Below, piece by piece: positions 43,001 through 53,589 of a stretch of 64,000 bases of DNA. A program made the position numbers and the translations under genes. Below the pieces are notes generated by a model, which saw only the letters and a program-made list of their open reading frames with translations, did not search any database and had not been told where the DNA came from. Location of the stretch: assembly GCA_036898135.1 (NCBI GenBank), contig CM072511.1, positions 161,999,314 to 162,063,313 on the forward strand, written 5' to 3'. Numbering within the stretch: position 1 is the first letter of the stretch; each line of letters begins with the position of its first letter. The DNA comes from Oncomelania hupensis. Taxonomy: Eukaryota > Mollusca > Gastropoda > Littorinimorpha > Pomatiopsidae.

Positions 43001-43504
43001 CTCTTTCAAGACGTCGTAGTCTTTAGCGTCATCGTCCGACAATCTGGTGTAGACGTCGAGTGCTTGCCCCGTCAGAAGTGCACTTAGTCGAATCGCCCAG
43101 TCTTGAGGTTGCCAGTTAGAGCTTTTGGCAAACCTTTCAAATCTCGCCAAATAACTGTCGATCTGGTCCTTCCCGTCGACAAACGCTGGCAATTTTGGAG
43201 CTTTGTTGTCACTGATAACGTGTGGCGCATGCTGCTGTTGCTGGATGCGCGCCAACTCTAGTTGGAACTGCCGATCAGCTTCTCTTTCCTCACGCCTGCG
43301 CTCATCTTCTCTTTCTTTACGCTGCTCTTCTCTTTCTTGCCGCTGCTGTTCAATTTCCAGACGCTTCAATTCTAATTCTCGTTCTTCGCGCCGTCGCTGT
43401 TCTTCTCTTTCTTCACGCAATATTCTCTCCTGGCATTTGACGTACTCCGTCAGCTTTTTGCCTTTTAGATTTAGTTCAACCCCTTTCTGCCAGAAGTCAG
43501 CCAT
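40091..43504 (-). pseudogene. Gag-PR-IN ORF of copy 2: internal stop and integrase deletion
   Basis: The N-terminal part (43504-42194, 436 residues) covers coiled coil, SCAN-like capsid, CCHC knuckle (GCFTCNATDHIAANC) and protease D-S-G. Right after DSGCSGVIVR a Glu codon is TAA (about 42190), where copies 1 and 3 read R-E-D. The same frame reopens and runs to 40091 (684 residues from the internal Met) through integrase and RT edges. In the integrase a 63-bp in-frame deletion after NRLLSIR (about 41095) removes 21 residues including the catalytic Glu. Even with the stop suppressed the integrase would be dead. The RT-edge junction (VEHEVHT-QTWKEHL) equals that of the other copies. Confidence 0.9.
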
Positions 43505-43514
43505 CTTGATGCTT

Positions 43515-43589
43515 TTCTGGAAAGTTCTTGACTGGAGAGTTCTTTTTCTGGAAAGTTCTTGACTGGAAGGTTCTTTTTCTAGAAAGTTC
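43515..43589. promoter_or_regulatory. Heat-shock element array in leader, copy 2
   Basis: Three perfect TTCnnGAAnnTTC sites: 43515-43527, 43546-43558 (TTCTGGAAAGTTC) and 43577-43589 (TTCTAGAAAGTTC), spaced 31 bp start to start, plus partial units between. Confidence 0.7.
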
Positions 43590-44054
43590 TTGACTGTGCT
43601 GTACCTTTCTAGACTGTTCTAGAACAGCACGCTTTCTGCAGTAGCGCTGATGCTTGCCACTAGTCGCCTTCGCTGACGCAGGCCCCGCTGTCCTCGTCGT
43701 ATGCGACGCTGCACCACGCTGGTGTTGATGTATACGCTCCTGTGCTGAAGTAGACGCGACGTCCGCTCGTCGCTCTCTCTAACACTGGCGATGTAGCTCC
43801 GAGACTGTCCCTCGACGTAGTCTTACGGCAGCCACGTAGTCCCGATCTGTTGTTCGCTCACGAAGCAACTCTTCAGCGACTACACGCCCTTGCAGTCAAC
43901 CCGAACCTATCGGTGATGTAGTCCCAGTATGTTGGCCCCTCTCGACGCAACTTGTTGGCGGCTACCCTTGATGACTGCCTCTCGTAACGTTGACTCGCTT
44001 GTTGTAGCAGTTGAACCCTTGGCTATGGCGTGAATCGCGGCTTGACCCCCAAAA

Positions 44055-44688
44055 TGTTACACTCGGTTTGATGTTGGTGTTTTCTATCAGTATTTGATTC
44101 AGCCCCAATGCTGAATTCCTGATAAAGTGTAACTCAGATTCGTGTATCCACGCAGCCTGCTCACTCAGCATACAAGACACGGAGTCGACGTATGAAGTTG
44201 TCCACTTTTATTCAGCACACATCAACAACTGCATACAATCACTCAATCGCCTTTCCACTCTCAAATTTACTTTCCAACTTCACTATCAACAACTTTCACT
44301 ATCCACAGACAGGGCATCCATTTTATAATTTTTTTTCTCATTCGAGATGACGACAGGTCGTTCTAGAAATGACGCATTACAACCAACCAATCAGAATTAA
44401 AGATCGTCATCACTGACTTACGTCATACATCTCTCTTCCTGTCAAAAGAATGTTCTCCATTATCTACGTCCATCAAGAAACTTCGATCGATAGTAAACAA
44501 ACGGATCCAGAAAATTCTCCAACAATATCGACTAACGAAAATTATCAACGTTATACAAAACCTCTCCTAACAACAATGCAAACTCAAATCAAAGGTAAAT
44601 AAACTCCATTATTGAATACTTTGCAAAACGAAACGATTAGATCTATCGTGCGCGTTTTAGACATACTTTCGTTCGTTTCAACGTAACA
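44055..44688 (-). repeat. 5' LTR, Gmr1-like copy 2
   Basis: 634 bp. AATAAA (minus) and cttacgtcat motifs as in copy 1. The primer site TGGGGGTCAAGCC follows within 4 bp inside. Confidence 0.95.
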
Positions 44689-44693
44689 CTGAG

Positions 44694-45013
44694 ATCCTTG
44701 GCAAGCACCAACCAAAGAAGAAGCCGTGGATCACACCTGAACTTTTGGATCTGTGTGATAAACGAAGAGAGATGAAACAGAAAAAGAACACCACACAGGG
44801 AGCTGATGCCTACCGTAAAATCAACAATGAAATCCGAAAAGGCATGCGCACAGCCAAGGAGAACTGGATAGAAGATCAATACCAGGAAATAGAGAATAGT
44901 CTGAACAAGAACAACAGCAAGAAGGCCTACCAGACTGTGAAGCGGCTGACAAGTGTTAAACAGCCCAAAGTCTCCACGATCCAAACCAAGTCTGGCATAT
45001 GCCTTACAGAAGA
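44694..45013 (+). pseudogene. RTE-type LINE, piece 2 (EN-RT linker)
   Basis: Continues piece 1 after the Gmr1-like insertion: KHQPKKKPWITPELLDLCDK, KINNEIRKGMRTAKENWIED, NSKKAYQTVKRLTSVKQPKV and ICLTEE. The open frame breaks at the CR1-like LINE inserted at 45014 and resumes at 49244. Confidence 0.85.
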
Positions 45014-48000
45014 GTGTGTGTGCGCATGCGCTGGAAGGAAGACGTGTTTTTCGAGTGCTCTAAGAAGCAACGCCAATTTAATGTGGATTAAACTAATTTA
45101 TTGAAAGTGACATTCTTTAAAAAGTTAATTTACAGTTAGAATAAGGTTTCTGTGACATTATTATTACTTTGATTTTGTATAGATTGTGTTAGCGAAGCCG
45201 ATATATGGCCAAATAGTTAGAGCATAGAGCGCGCACGGTGAACTCACTACGACGCTAGTCACTAGCGTTCGACTGCCGTTATTTCATAACAGTAGGCCTA
45301 AAGCACTAAACATACGATTCTGATTCGATTTTCTATAATTTAAATCGCCATTATGGCGAATGCTAGATTTACACTTGGATTACTGTGTTTCATTTTGTGT
45401 GTGTGCCACTTCTTCACACAACGATCTACATACTCGATCTTTGACCACACATTACCTGGACTACTCGTGAAAGGGAACATTAGGAAGGCAATTAAACTGC
45501 CCATCGGAATCTACTCGTCGCAACGACAGGTCAGTACACTTGCACTACTATCGATCTTGCTGGCTGGAGACATTCATAGCAACCCGGGCCCACGCCAGAA
45601 GAGCTACTACCCATGTGGCTTGTGTGACAGAGACGTGAAATGTGCTGACTGTATTGCTTGTGATGATTGCTCCATCTGGTACCACAGGTCATGTGTCGAA
45701 CTCTCGTCTAGTGATTTCAGAGCACTACAGAGACAAAGCGTGCAATGTATTTGTCCAAAATGCGACAGTATAAACTGTGATAGCTTCACCTTCAGGAGCT
45801 TTTCTTTATCAGAAAACTACTATGCCCCCCTCCAAAACACGGACTGTAGCATAACTTCCTTCAACCATACCCACCGCTTCAGCCCCCTGAGAACTAGCAG
45901 CCCCAAACCTAACCAGCACAGCTCAAACTCTCACCATTCTAATTCTTACCAGAGCACCACCGGTAACCCATCCTATAAATCACCAGGCCAAGGAAACAAC
46001 TACCACAGTTCCACATGTTTCAGCCATCCTAGTCCACCAGGACAAAACCCATCCAACACCTACAAGTCGCATCACGCAGAATGCTACCACACTGCCAATG
46101 ATTCCAGCCACAACCCCAACATATCAAAGAAAAAGAACCTTCGCATCATGACCGTAAACTGCCGCAGCATAGAGAAAAAGAAAGCCGAATTTGCTGCCAT
46201 TGTCAACTATGTAAAACCAGATATCATTTGTGGCACAGAATCATGGTTGAAACCAGACATCAAGCAGAGAGAGATATTCCCAGATGGCTTTGTTTATTAT
46301 AGGAAAGACCGCTGTAGCCTAGCTGGAGGTGTCTTCATTTTAGTAAACCAAAATCTCATCTCATCAATACAGCCGGACTTAGACTCTGCATGCGAAATAC
46401 TCTGGGCAAAAATACACCTCCAACAAAACAAAGACCTAACGATAGGCTGTTTTTACATGGCTCACCGAAACCAGACAGACCTGAATGAGCTAGATAAGTC
46501 ACTACGAAAAATAAATAATAGAGGACAAAAACAGATTATTCTTACCGGCGACTTCAACTGCCCTAATGTAGAGTGGAACAATGGTACAGTTGCCCCTGGA
46601 GCGCCAGATCGGGTGATCCAGGAGTCACTAGTCGACATCACCTCATCAGCACACCTCGCACAAGTCCATGATGAGCCAACAAGAGAACACAACATACTAG
46701 ACCTAGTTTTTACCAGCAATCCCTCCCTCACCAAGAGCTCCAAGTCAATCCCAGGCATTAGTGATCATAACATTGTGGTTACAGACTTTGACCTCTACCC
46801 TAACCGCATCAAAGAGAAGCCCCGCAAGCGATACAACTATTCTAAAGCAGACTGGAACCACCTGAACTCTGAAATCCTGCAATTATCAGACAACATCATG
46901 ACAATGAGAAAGGAAGGAACTCCCGTTGAAGACATGTGGACACATTTCAAACTTAACTTCATAGCAGCAGCTGAACGCTTCATACCTACCAGCCTTCGAC
47001 GAATCAACTTTACATTACCCTGGGTCAACTACAAACTTAGGAGACTGTTAAAGCATAAAAAGAGACTATACAACCAAGCCAAGAAGACCGGCAACTGGAC
47101 CAACTTTAGATTCCATCAGAAGGAATGCAGGAGGAAAATGAGGCAAGCAGAATGGCGCCACATCAACACCATCATTGAGGACGGGCTAAGAGACAACAAC
47201 TGCAAACCCTTTTGGCGCTACGTCAAGACAAGGCGACAAGACAACACAGGAGTTGCCCCGCTCTTCAATGAAGGATCTCTCCATAGTGATAGTTCTTCCA
47301 AGGCAAAGATATTGCTCCAACAATTCCAGTCGGTCTTTACAAAAAGAGAGGACACACCATTGCCAGAGATGAAGGGCACCCCCTTCCCCGCTGTAGATAA
47401 ACTAACGGTTACTACAGAATGCGTCATTAAACTACTCAAAGACTTGAACCCCAACAAAGCTACAGGACCAGACAACATCCCCAATCAAATTCTCAAAAAC
47501 TGCGCCGAAACTGTTGCCCCAGGATTAGCAGCCATCTACAACACCTCACTAGAGACTGGTCAGCTCCCCGCAGACTGGCTAACAGCGAACGTCTCCTCAA
47601 TATTCAAGAAAGGCGATAGAAACAAAGCAGAAAATTACAGACCAGTATCTTTAACATCCGTTGCATGTAAGCTATTGGAACACATCATCTGTCGACATCT
47701 ACATACCCACTTCGAAAAACACACCATCCTCACCAGTAGAAACCACGGATTCAGAACAGGCCACTCTTGCGAAACCCAACTACTCACTACTATGCAAGAC
47801 ATTCTCTCCTCACATGACAAAGGCCATCAGACCGACATCATCATCCTGGATTTCAGCAAGGCATTTGACACTGTGCCACACAACAAATTACTACACAAGC
47901 TGGATCATTACGGCATACGAGGCACCATCCACACCTGGCTCACAAACTTCCTGACCAAGCGCCATATGAGAGTGGTCCTGGATGGAGAGGCATCAGAGGA

Positions 48001-49243
48001 AGTAGCTGTCGAATCCGGAGTCCCCCAAGGCACAGTGATGGGTCCTTTACTCTTCCTCTGCCACATAAACGACCTGCCGGACACAGTAAAATCAACAGTG
48101 CGACTCTTCGCAGACGACTGCCTACTCTACAGAGAGATCCGCTCCTTCCAGGATCACATCACACTCCAATCAGACCTCAAAGAACTAGAGAGATGGGCCA
48201 AGCAGTGGGGAATGCGATTTAATGCGCAGAAGTGCTACGTTCTCTCCACCAGACACAAGTCACAACACTTCTATAGCCTTGGAAACACTATACTCCAACA
48301 GACTGATACTACCCCCTACCTAGGCGTCCAAATCTCTGCGGACCTGAAATGGGCTAACCACATCACAAGCGCCTGCAAGAAAGCTGGATCCACACTGGGC
48401 TTCCTACGCCGAAATCTCCGGAACTGTCCACAAGAGTGCCGACGCCTAGCCTACATCGCACTTGTTAGATCCACTCTCGAGTATGCCGCAGTGGTGTGGG
48501 ATCCTTACCTCCAACAAGACATCGACAAGCTGGAACGCATCCAACGCCAGGCTGCACGGTTCATTATGAGAGACTACAGATCCCGGGACCCAGGATGCAT
48601 TGGCAGGATGCTTCACGAGCTCCACCTCCCACTACTTGCAGAACGGCGCCAACAACTCAGGCTGACCATGCTCTACAAGATAACCAGAGGACTAGTTCCT
48701 GCTCTCCCTCCCAACACCTTCCTTACTGCTGCCAAGAACAAACGGAAAATCCGCCCCACCACCTTTAAAGGATATGACACACAGAACATCATAGAGAGGC
48801 AGATAAACAACAACAACACATGCTTTATTTTACCACCCTCATCATCAGATCTCTACAGAAACTCCTTCTTCGTAAAAACAGTAGTGGAATGGAATAGCCT
48901 TCCCGATGACATCATCAACCTGTCCTCACCTAGCTCCTTCTCCTCTGCAATCGGGAGGTACAGGGATGCTGACAAGATCTTATAGAGTCAACATAATAGA
49001 ACAGTGATTTTAAACTTTTAATTGTACATGCATATCACCAGGCTTCCACAAGAGGAGCCCTTTTAAGAATATAATTAAATAAAATCATAACTAAAATAGG
49101 CAATATGAATGAGTATGAAGCATAAATTTTTTTTCTTTTTTTAAATCATTAGCGCGCACACACCACCACCACGTTAATAGCCATCTATGGCTCCTGTGGT
49201 GTTTTCTGCCAACAACATCATCGGCAGTATCCAGATCCAGATC
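45014..49243 (+). mobile_element. CR1-like LINE, apparently full length
   Basis: 4230 bp inserted in the RTE-type LINE. A 7-bp duplication CAGAAGA brackets it (45007-45013, 49244-49250), and removing the insert restores the RTE frame (L-T-E-E then Q-E-D-L-D). It has a 340-bp 5' UTR, one 1210-codon ORF and a 258-bp 3' UTR ending in an ATCCAG-type short repeat. The exact 3' boundary is less sure than the 5' one. Confidence 0.75.
45353..48985 (+). CDS. CR1-like LINE polyprotein: 2A-like motif, PHD-like finger, EN, RT (intact)
   Basis: Intact 1210-residue ORF from ATG (MANARFTLGLLCFILCVCHF). Order: hydrophobic N-terminus (5-22); a second hydrophobic stretch ending in GDIHSNPGP (72-80), a 2A-like motif with His for the usual Glu; Cys/His finger of PHD type (C88, C91, C103, C106, H111, C114, C134, C137); Ser/His/Asn-rich linker; endonuclease (LRIMTVNCRSIEKKKAEFAA, GTESW, LTGDFNCPNVEW, ISDHNIVV); RT (NPNKATGPDNIPNQI, IIILDFSKAFDTVPH, SGVPQGTVMGPLL, LFADDCLLY) and a C-terminal SFFVKTVVEWNSLPDD signature. 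All catalytic motifs are present and there is no stop, so it may still be active. It nicks target DNA and primes cDNA synthesis in the nucleus. Confidence 0.92.
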   Translation: MANARFTLGLLCFILCVCHFFTQRSTYSIFDHTLPGLLVKGNIRKAIKLPIGIYSSQRQVSTLALLSILLAGDIHSNPGPRQKSYYPCGLCDRDVKCADCIACDDCSIWYHRSCVELSSSDFRALQRQSVQCICPKCDSINCDSFTFRSFSLSENYYAPLQNTDCSITSFNHTHRFSPLRTSSPKPNQHSSNSHHSNSYQSTTGNPSYKSPGQGNNYHSSTCFSHPSPPGQNPSNTYKSHHAECYHTANDSSHNPNISKKKNLRIMTVNCRSIEKKKAEFAAIVNYVKPDIICGTESWLKPDIKQREIFPDGFVYYRKDRCSLAGGVFILVNQNLISSIQPDLDSACEILWAKIHLQQNKDLTIGCFYMAHRNQTDLNELDKSLRKINNRGQKQIILTGDFNCPNVEWNNGTVAPGAPDRVIQESLVDITSSAHLAQVHDEPTREHNILDLVFTSNPSLTKSSKSIPGISDHNIVVTDFDLYPNRIKEKPRKRYNYSKADWNHLNSEILQLSDNIMTMRKEGTPVEDMWTHFKLNFIAAAERFIPTSLRRINFTLPWVNYKLRRLLKHKKRLYNQAKKTGNWTNFRFHQKECRRKMRQAEWRHINTIIEDGLRDNNCKPFWRYVKTRRQDNTGVAPLFNEGSLHSDSSSKAKILLQQFQSVFTKREDTPLPEMKGTPFPAVDKLTVTTECVIKLLKDLNPNKATGPDNIPNQILKNCAETVAPGLAAIYNTSLETGQLPADWLTANVSSIFKKGDRNKAENYRPVSLTSVACKLLEHIICRHLHTHFEKHTILTSRNHGFRTGHSCETQLLTTMQDILSSHDKGHQTDIIILDFSKAFDTVPHNKLLHKLDHYGIRGTIHTWLTNFLTKRHMRVVLDGEASEEVAVESGVPQGTVMGPLLFLCHINDLPDTVKSTVRLFADDCLLYREIRSFQDHITLQSDLKELERWAKQWGMRFNAQKCYVLSTRHKSQHFYSLGNTILQQTDTTPYLGVQISADLKWANHITSACKKAGSTLGFLRRNLRNCPQECRRLAYIALVRSTLEYAAVVWDPYLQQDIDKLERIQRQAARFIMRDYRSRDPGCIGRMLHELHLPLLAERRQQLRLTMLYKITRGLVPALPPNTFLTAAKNKRKIRPTTFKGYDTQNIIERQINNNNTCFILPPSSSDLYRNSFFVKTVVEWNSLPDDIINLSSPSSFSSAIGRYRDADKIL

Positions 49244-49735
49244 CAGAAGAACAAGAAGACTTGGACAGATGGACAGAGTACTGCTCTGACCTTTACAACT
49301 ACACACCAAATGGAGACCCATCAGTTCTAGCATGTCCTGAGAACAGAGTAGAAGAAGAAATCCTCCTAATTCCCCGAGAAGAAGTTGAGGCAGCAGCGCA
49401 ATCGCTAAAGAGAGGGAAGTCAGCGGTAGTGGACAACATACCCGCGGAACTGCTTCATGCAGGAGGAGAAGGGATAATTGATGCCCTCACCATTATCTGT
49501 AACAAGATCTGGCAGAGTGGGGAGTGGCCAACACCATGGACCCAGTCCATTGTCATCACTCTTCCCAAGGTAACGTTCAGGAGTGTGAAATTACCGCACC
49601 ATCAGCCTCATCAGCAATTCCAGCAAGGTCCTCCTGAAAATAATACTCAACAGGTTGAAACCCCAAGCTGAACAAATCATAGCTGAAGAACAAGCAGGAT
49701 TCAGGGTAGGGCGAAGTACCACTGAACAGATTTTA
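49244..49735 (+). pseudogene. RTE-type LINE, piece 3 (RT N-terminus)
   Basis: Resumes after the CR1-like insertion: DRWTEYCSDLYNYTPNGDPS, EAAAQSLKRGKSAVVDNIPA, IICNKIWQSGEWPTPWTQSI, then a frameshift near 49575 and EEQAGFRVGRSTTEQI. It stops abruptly at about 49735 against an LTR-element fragment. The RT catalytic part is missing. Confidence 0.85.
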
Positions 49736-50659
49736 ACCATAGCTTGCGTCCGACGACAGTCACAGCTGGTGGCGCCAGGGACCAAAGTTGTTGAGCGGAA
49801 GACCATGGTGGATTCCTACCGAAAGTCGACGATTGGTAAAGGCGTGAAGGGTCGCTGGCAGCAGGTTCACGATCACGCTCGGTGCCCTCAGACTCCTGGT
49901 TGAAGTTTTCAGAGGCCTGGTTACGATCAAGCTCTGCGGAGAACGTCAACGCCATTTCTTTCTCTTCCATCTCCTGCTTCTTCTCTGCCATGTTCATGGA
50001 TCGGGGTTGAAGGAGGAAATTGGAAATTCAGGATTAGGTGGGAATAAGCTTCAACAGGGCAGTGGGATAGCATTGGACAACGGAGGGTAATCAGTTGGGC
50101 GAATGGGTATTGACGATGAAGTCCGGGTCAGCAGTGCGTCGTCCTTCGCAGCGTCAATCGAGTTGATCACAAAGGTCAAAGTCAACTCACAGTTTGATGA
50201 TGCGACTGTCTTCCCCCTGCTGATAAGCGTCGTCTCGATGCGATGAGTCAGTCGCTGCCAAAACTTGCCAAGGTCTTCTGTAGGTGGACATCAACGTTGG
50301 GCGCCATTGTAAACTGGGTGTGTGGGTGTGGTGGTATAAAGAGATGTCATTCACACACACAAGTGGGTTACATATGTCCACGAAGATCAGGCGTTTGGTG
50401 TAAGTTCAGGCAAGGAATTTATTGCTTCTAAGGGATGAGATAGGACAAGAGACGACCCTGAAAACAAATAATGGGTCTCATAAATATAGGTATCTATAAT
50501 CTTTAAATGTTTATAAAAGTAGTAATCAAAATAGTATTCATAATTGTAAACAATATATAATAACTATAAATATACATGCTATTTATATAATGTGGTAATC
50601 AAAACATCCGGTAGGTCACTTCCGGGGTCACTTCCGGTGACTCAAAATTAGAGCTCACA
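49736..50659 (-). mobile_element. LTR retrotransposon fragment with tRNA-Lys-type primer site
   Basis: The minus strand carries a 352-bp LTR (50308-50659; TGTGAGCTC...GTTTACA ends) with AATAAA near 50418 and a TATA-like box. One base inside is TGGCGCCCAACG (50295-50306), the known primer-site form for a lysine tRNA. A short ORF follows (49997-49736; MAEKKQEMEEKEMALTFSAE), probably the start of gag. The element is cut at 49736 and has no second LTR. Family not assigned. Confidence 0.65.
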
Positions 50660-50790
50660 ATTATAAGTTATAATATGCAAAATGTACCAACAAGAAAATT
50701 AAATGGGCTAAACGTTGGAAGGTTATAATAAATAAATGACTTAATGAATAAACTCGACGTTTTACTACATGATGAAAATACATCATCATT

Positions 50791-50854
<64 letters not shown>

Positions 50855-51300
50855 ACGATAATAAATTATCGATAATATATCAAACGTGATCAATCTTATA
50901 CAAAAAGAATTAATACATTATATTTTAGAGTAATGATGACTTATGAAAATCCTTTTCTTCAAATCACTACATATTTCCGAAAATGTATTTCGAAGCAAGT
51001 CGAGTTCACCAAAAGATACTACAGAAATATATTTACAAACGTGATATAAATATAAAACCAGAAAACAAATGCAAAGTTCACAATCAATGCAATATTCAAA
51101 AACAAGAAAATATTCAACGTACCGATTCAGTGTGAAACAGGTCCAAGAATATAACACAAACTTGAACTTGAAAAAGTAACAATAAATAACTTCAAAACTA
51201 TCACATCCTATGATAGCTGACCACAAGCTGACCAAACTGACTGGCTGACTGACTGAGACGCTGCGAGCGCTAAGGCTACGAAAAGACTGACAACTTCCTC
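50660..51300 (+). other. AT-rich stretch with (ATC)n; nothing else recognised
   Basis: A (CAT/ATC)n microsatellite of about 24 triplets lies at 50783-50853. The rest is AT-rich, without a credible ORF. Confidence 0.7.
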
Positions 51301-51304
51301 TCTG

Positions 51305-51384
<80 letters not shown>
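51305..51384 (+). repeat. (ATT)n microsatellite
   Basis: About 26 pure ATT triplets just before the 45-bp minisatellite. Confidence 0.97.
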
Positions 51385-51385
<1 letters not shown>

Positions 51386-51449
51386 GAGTCAGCACGTTGA
51401 CCTACACATTGATACACAATACACTTTATAGGGCCAGCACGTTGACCTA
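51385..51449 (+). repeat. 45-bp minisatellite, left part (before LINE insertion)
   Basis: About 1.4 units of gtcagcacgttgacctacac, attgatacacaatacac and cttatagg. It is the same array as 57601-58310; the I-type LINE was inserted between. Confidence 0.9.
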
Positions 51450-52093
51450 GCCCCCACGGGCTCGTCTCCGCGTGCCGGGGGTGGACCCCAGCCTCTCTCT
51501 GGCTGGGTGACAAAGTTGCCTACCCCTTTTTCTACTCGTTTGTCTTGTTTCTGTCTTATTGGTCCTTTCACCTATATTCTTTTCACCCATAAATTCTCCC
51601 ACTAAACTGTGCAGTTTTGACATCCTCTCTTCTGCCTTACCGGACTTTTCCTGTCTTCTTTTTCCCCACCATTCTTTCTTTTTCTACCCTCCTTTTTATC
51701 TGTGGCCTTCTCTTGGCCCCCTGCGTTTGCCGGGCAGGGCAACCTGTGTCGGGGGAGAATGGGATCCTGGAGGTTGAGGTCACTGCAACACCTCTTTGGC
51801 CCGGACTTCTCCTAGACCGGAGGTTGGCGTGGCCCGCGTCAGTCAAGCGGCTGGTCGTGTATTGCCCTAGCACTGCTAGAAGGCCGCGGCACTTGGGTCA
51901 AACTTGAACAAGACCGTAGTTGCAATGCGGGATTGTCTAGGTGTATATCCCCCCTGTAGCCCTGGTGCGCTCCCTTGCTGGATTTTCCGCTTGGACGCAT
52001 CCCCTGGCTGGACTCCGTGGTGGGTGGGGAGCAGGGGGGATGAATTACTAACCTAAACAACATGGCATCAAGAAAAAACAAAAAAGCGACTGC

Positions 52094-53533
52094 ATGATGA
52101 CAGACCGGACACGGACACGGACAGTGACATGGATACGAGACAAAAAGCTTGTGCATCTGGGGTGGATGGGGCCTGGCCTCGTTTTTTGGTTGTGGAGGGG
52201 GGGGGGGGGGGGGGATCCGGCTATGCCATTGAGCAAGCTGTCCCTATTCGCCATCCATAAAGGTTTCCAATCTGTTTGCACAATCGGTTTCAAAGATGTT
52301 AAAAAACTGAGATCTGGGGCCTATCTGGTGGAGTGCTCAACCAAAAGAGCATCGGACTGTCTGTTGAAGAGGAATTTGACCGTCTTTGTTGACAGGCAAA
52401 TCAAAGTTACTGTGCATGGACGGTTGAATTCCTCCAAGGGAGTCATCCGATGCCAGGACTTGACTGACATGTCCGAACTAGAAATCTGTGACGAGCTCTC
52501 CAGCCAGGGGGTCACAGCTGTACAGATGGTATTTGTCACCAAAGGACCCAAGCGTATCCCCACCAACACACTTTTTGTGACTTTTACCATGGCCAAGTTG
52601 CCTGAATCACTCAAGGTGGGACACCTTAGGGTGAAGGTGACACCTTTCAAACCATCACCGTTGGGATGCTACTGTTGCCAAAGGTTTGGTCACGGTAGCA
52701 AAACATGTAAAAACAAAGAAATATACCGAGTGTGCGCTAAAGACAAACATGAAAATGAATGCAAAGATCCGATTTGCTGCGTGAATTGCGCCGGGCATCA
52801 TTCTGCCAGCTCCAAAGATTGACCTCAGTGGCAGTTGGATCTGGAGATCCAAAAGGTGCGGGCCATTGAGAGTTGCTCCTTCGGGGACGCGAGGAGAAAA
52901 GTTACGGAAAGTAGGTCGGTTGTTCGAGAGAGGTCCTTTGCGTCTGTGGCGAATTCCACATCTCATGTGGAACCTAGCGCACACACGGCAGTGGACATCA
53001 CTTTGAATAAAATGACGCAGATTTTGGAAACATTGTGCAAGCGGATGGATACTCTGGAAAAAATGCTCACGTTTGCTCAAAAGGGGGGTTCTCCAGCACC
53101 ATCGGATACACTGGAGAACGTGCCGACGGGCACGTCCAAAACCGTCACTCTCAACACGCAGACGGCCGTGTCTAAAGCCGTCACACCTGCCGCGAGGGAG
53201 GCTATGCCTCAGGCCGCCGCACCATCAACGGCAGGTTTCAGCGACCGGGTAGTCGCAGAGGCGGCAAAGATTTTAGTGGCTCAACAGAGGAGCGTCAGAG
53301 GAGGAGAGGGAAAGGCTGGAAAGGGTGAAAGGGAGAAAGAAGATCTAAAATCCGGTGCTGGGGAGAAGGTAAGGAGGTCGGCTGGCAGTTTGGGTTCCGG
53401 GGCTTTGACGGAAAATCAAAGGTCTGGACCCCTTTCTTCCAAGCACCATCAACCTCTCGAAACGGAGAACCGTTTCGGGGAGTTGATGGACCATGAGAAG
53501 ATGGATGGGGGTCAGAAAACTAAAGAGATGTAA
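52094..53533 (+). pseudogene. I-type LINE ORF1 (CCHC nucleic-acid-binding protein), one stop
   Basis: One frame runs 52094-53533 (about 480 codons) with a single TGA at 52820-52822. The first part has an RRM-like fold region (VKKLRSGAYLVECSTKRASD) and then zinc knuckles: CYCCQRFGHGSKTC, then CAKDKHENEC and CCVNCAGHHSASSKD. The stop replaces the codon after S-S-K-D, where such proteins usually have Cys. The C-terminal part is a coiled coil (ITLNKMTQILETLCKRMDTL) and a Lys/Glu-rich tail. A G-homopolymer lies at 52196-52213 near the start, so the true start may be elsewhere. ORF1p binds the LINE RNA. Confidence 0.75.
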
Positions 53534-53589
53534 TTGTACTCTCAGAGATGGAAATATTTAGTTTTATTTTACTTCATTTTTATGGCTAT

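Larger units (their letters stand above)
39222..44688 (-). mobile_element. Gmr1-like LTR retrotransposon, copy 2 (complete ends, broken ORF)
   Basis: 5467 bp with a perfect 5-bp target duplication CTGAG (39217-39221, 44689-44693). LTRs 39222-39855 and 44055-44688 are both 634 bp and differ at about four positions, so insertion is very recent. Inserted into the RTE-type LINE at 38703-49735. Its ORF carries a stop and an integrase deletion, defects acquired before or during this last insertion or just after. Same RT deletion as copies 1 and 3. Confidence 0.93.
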
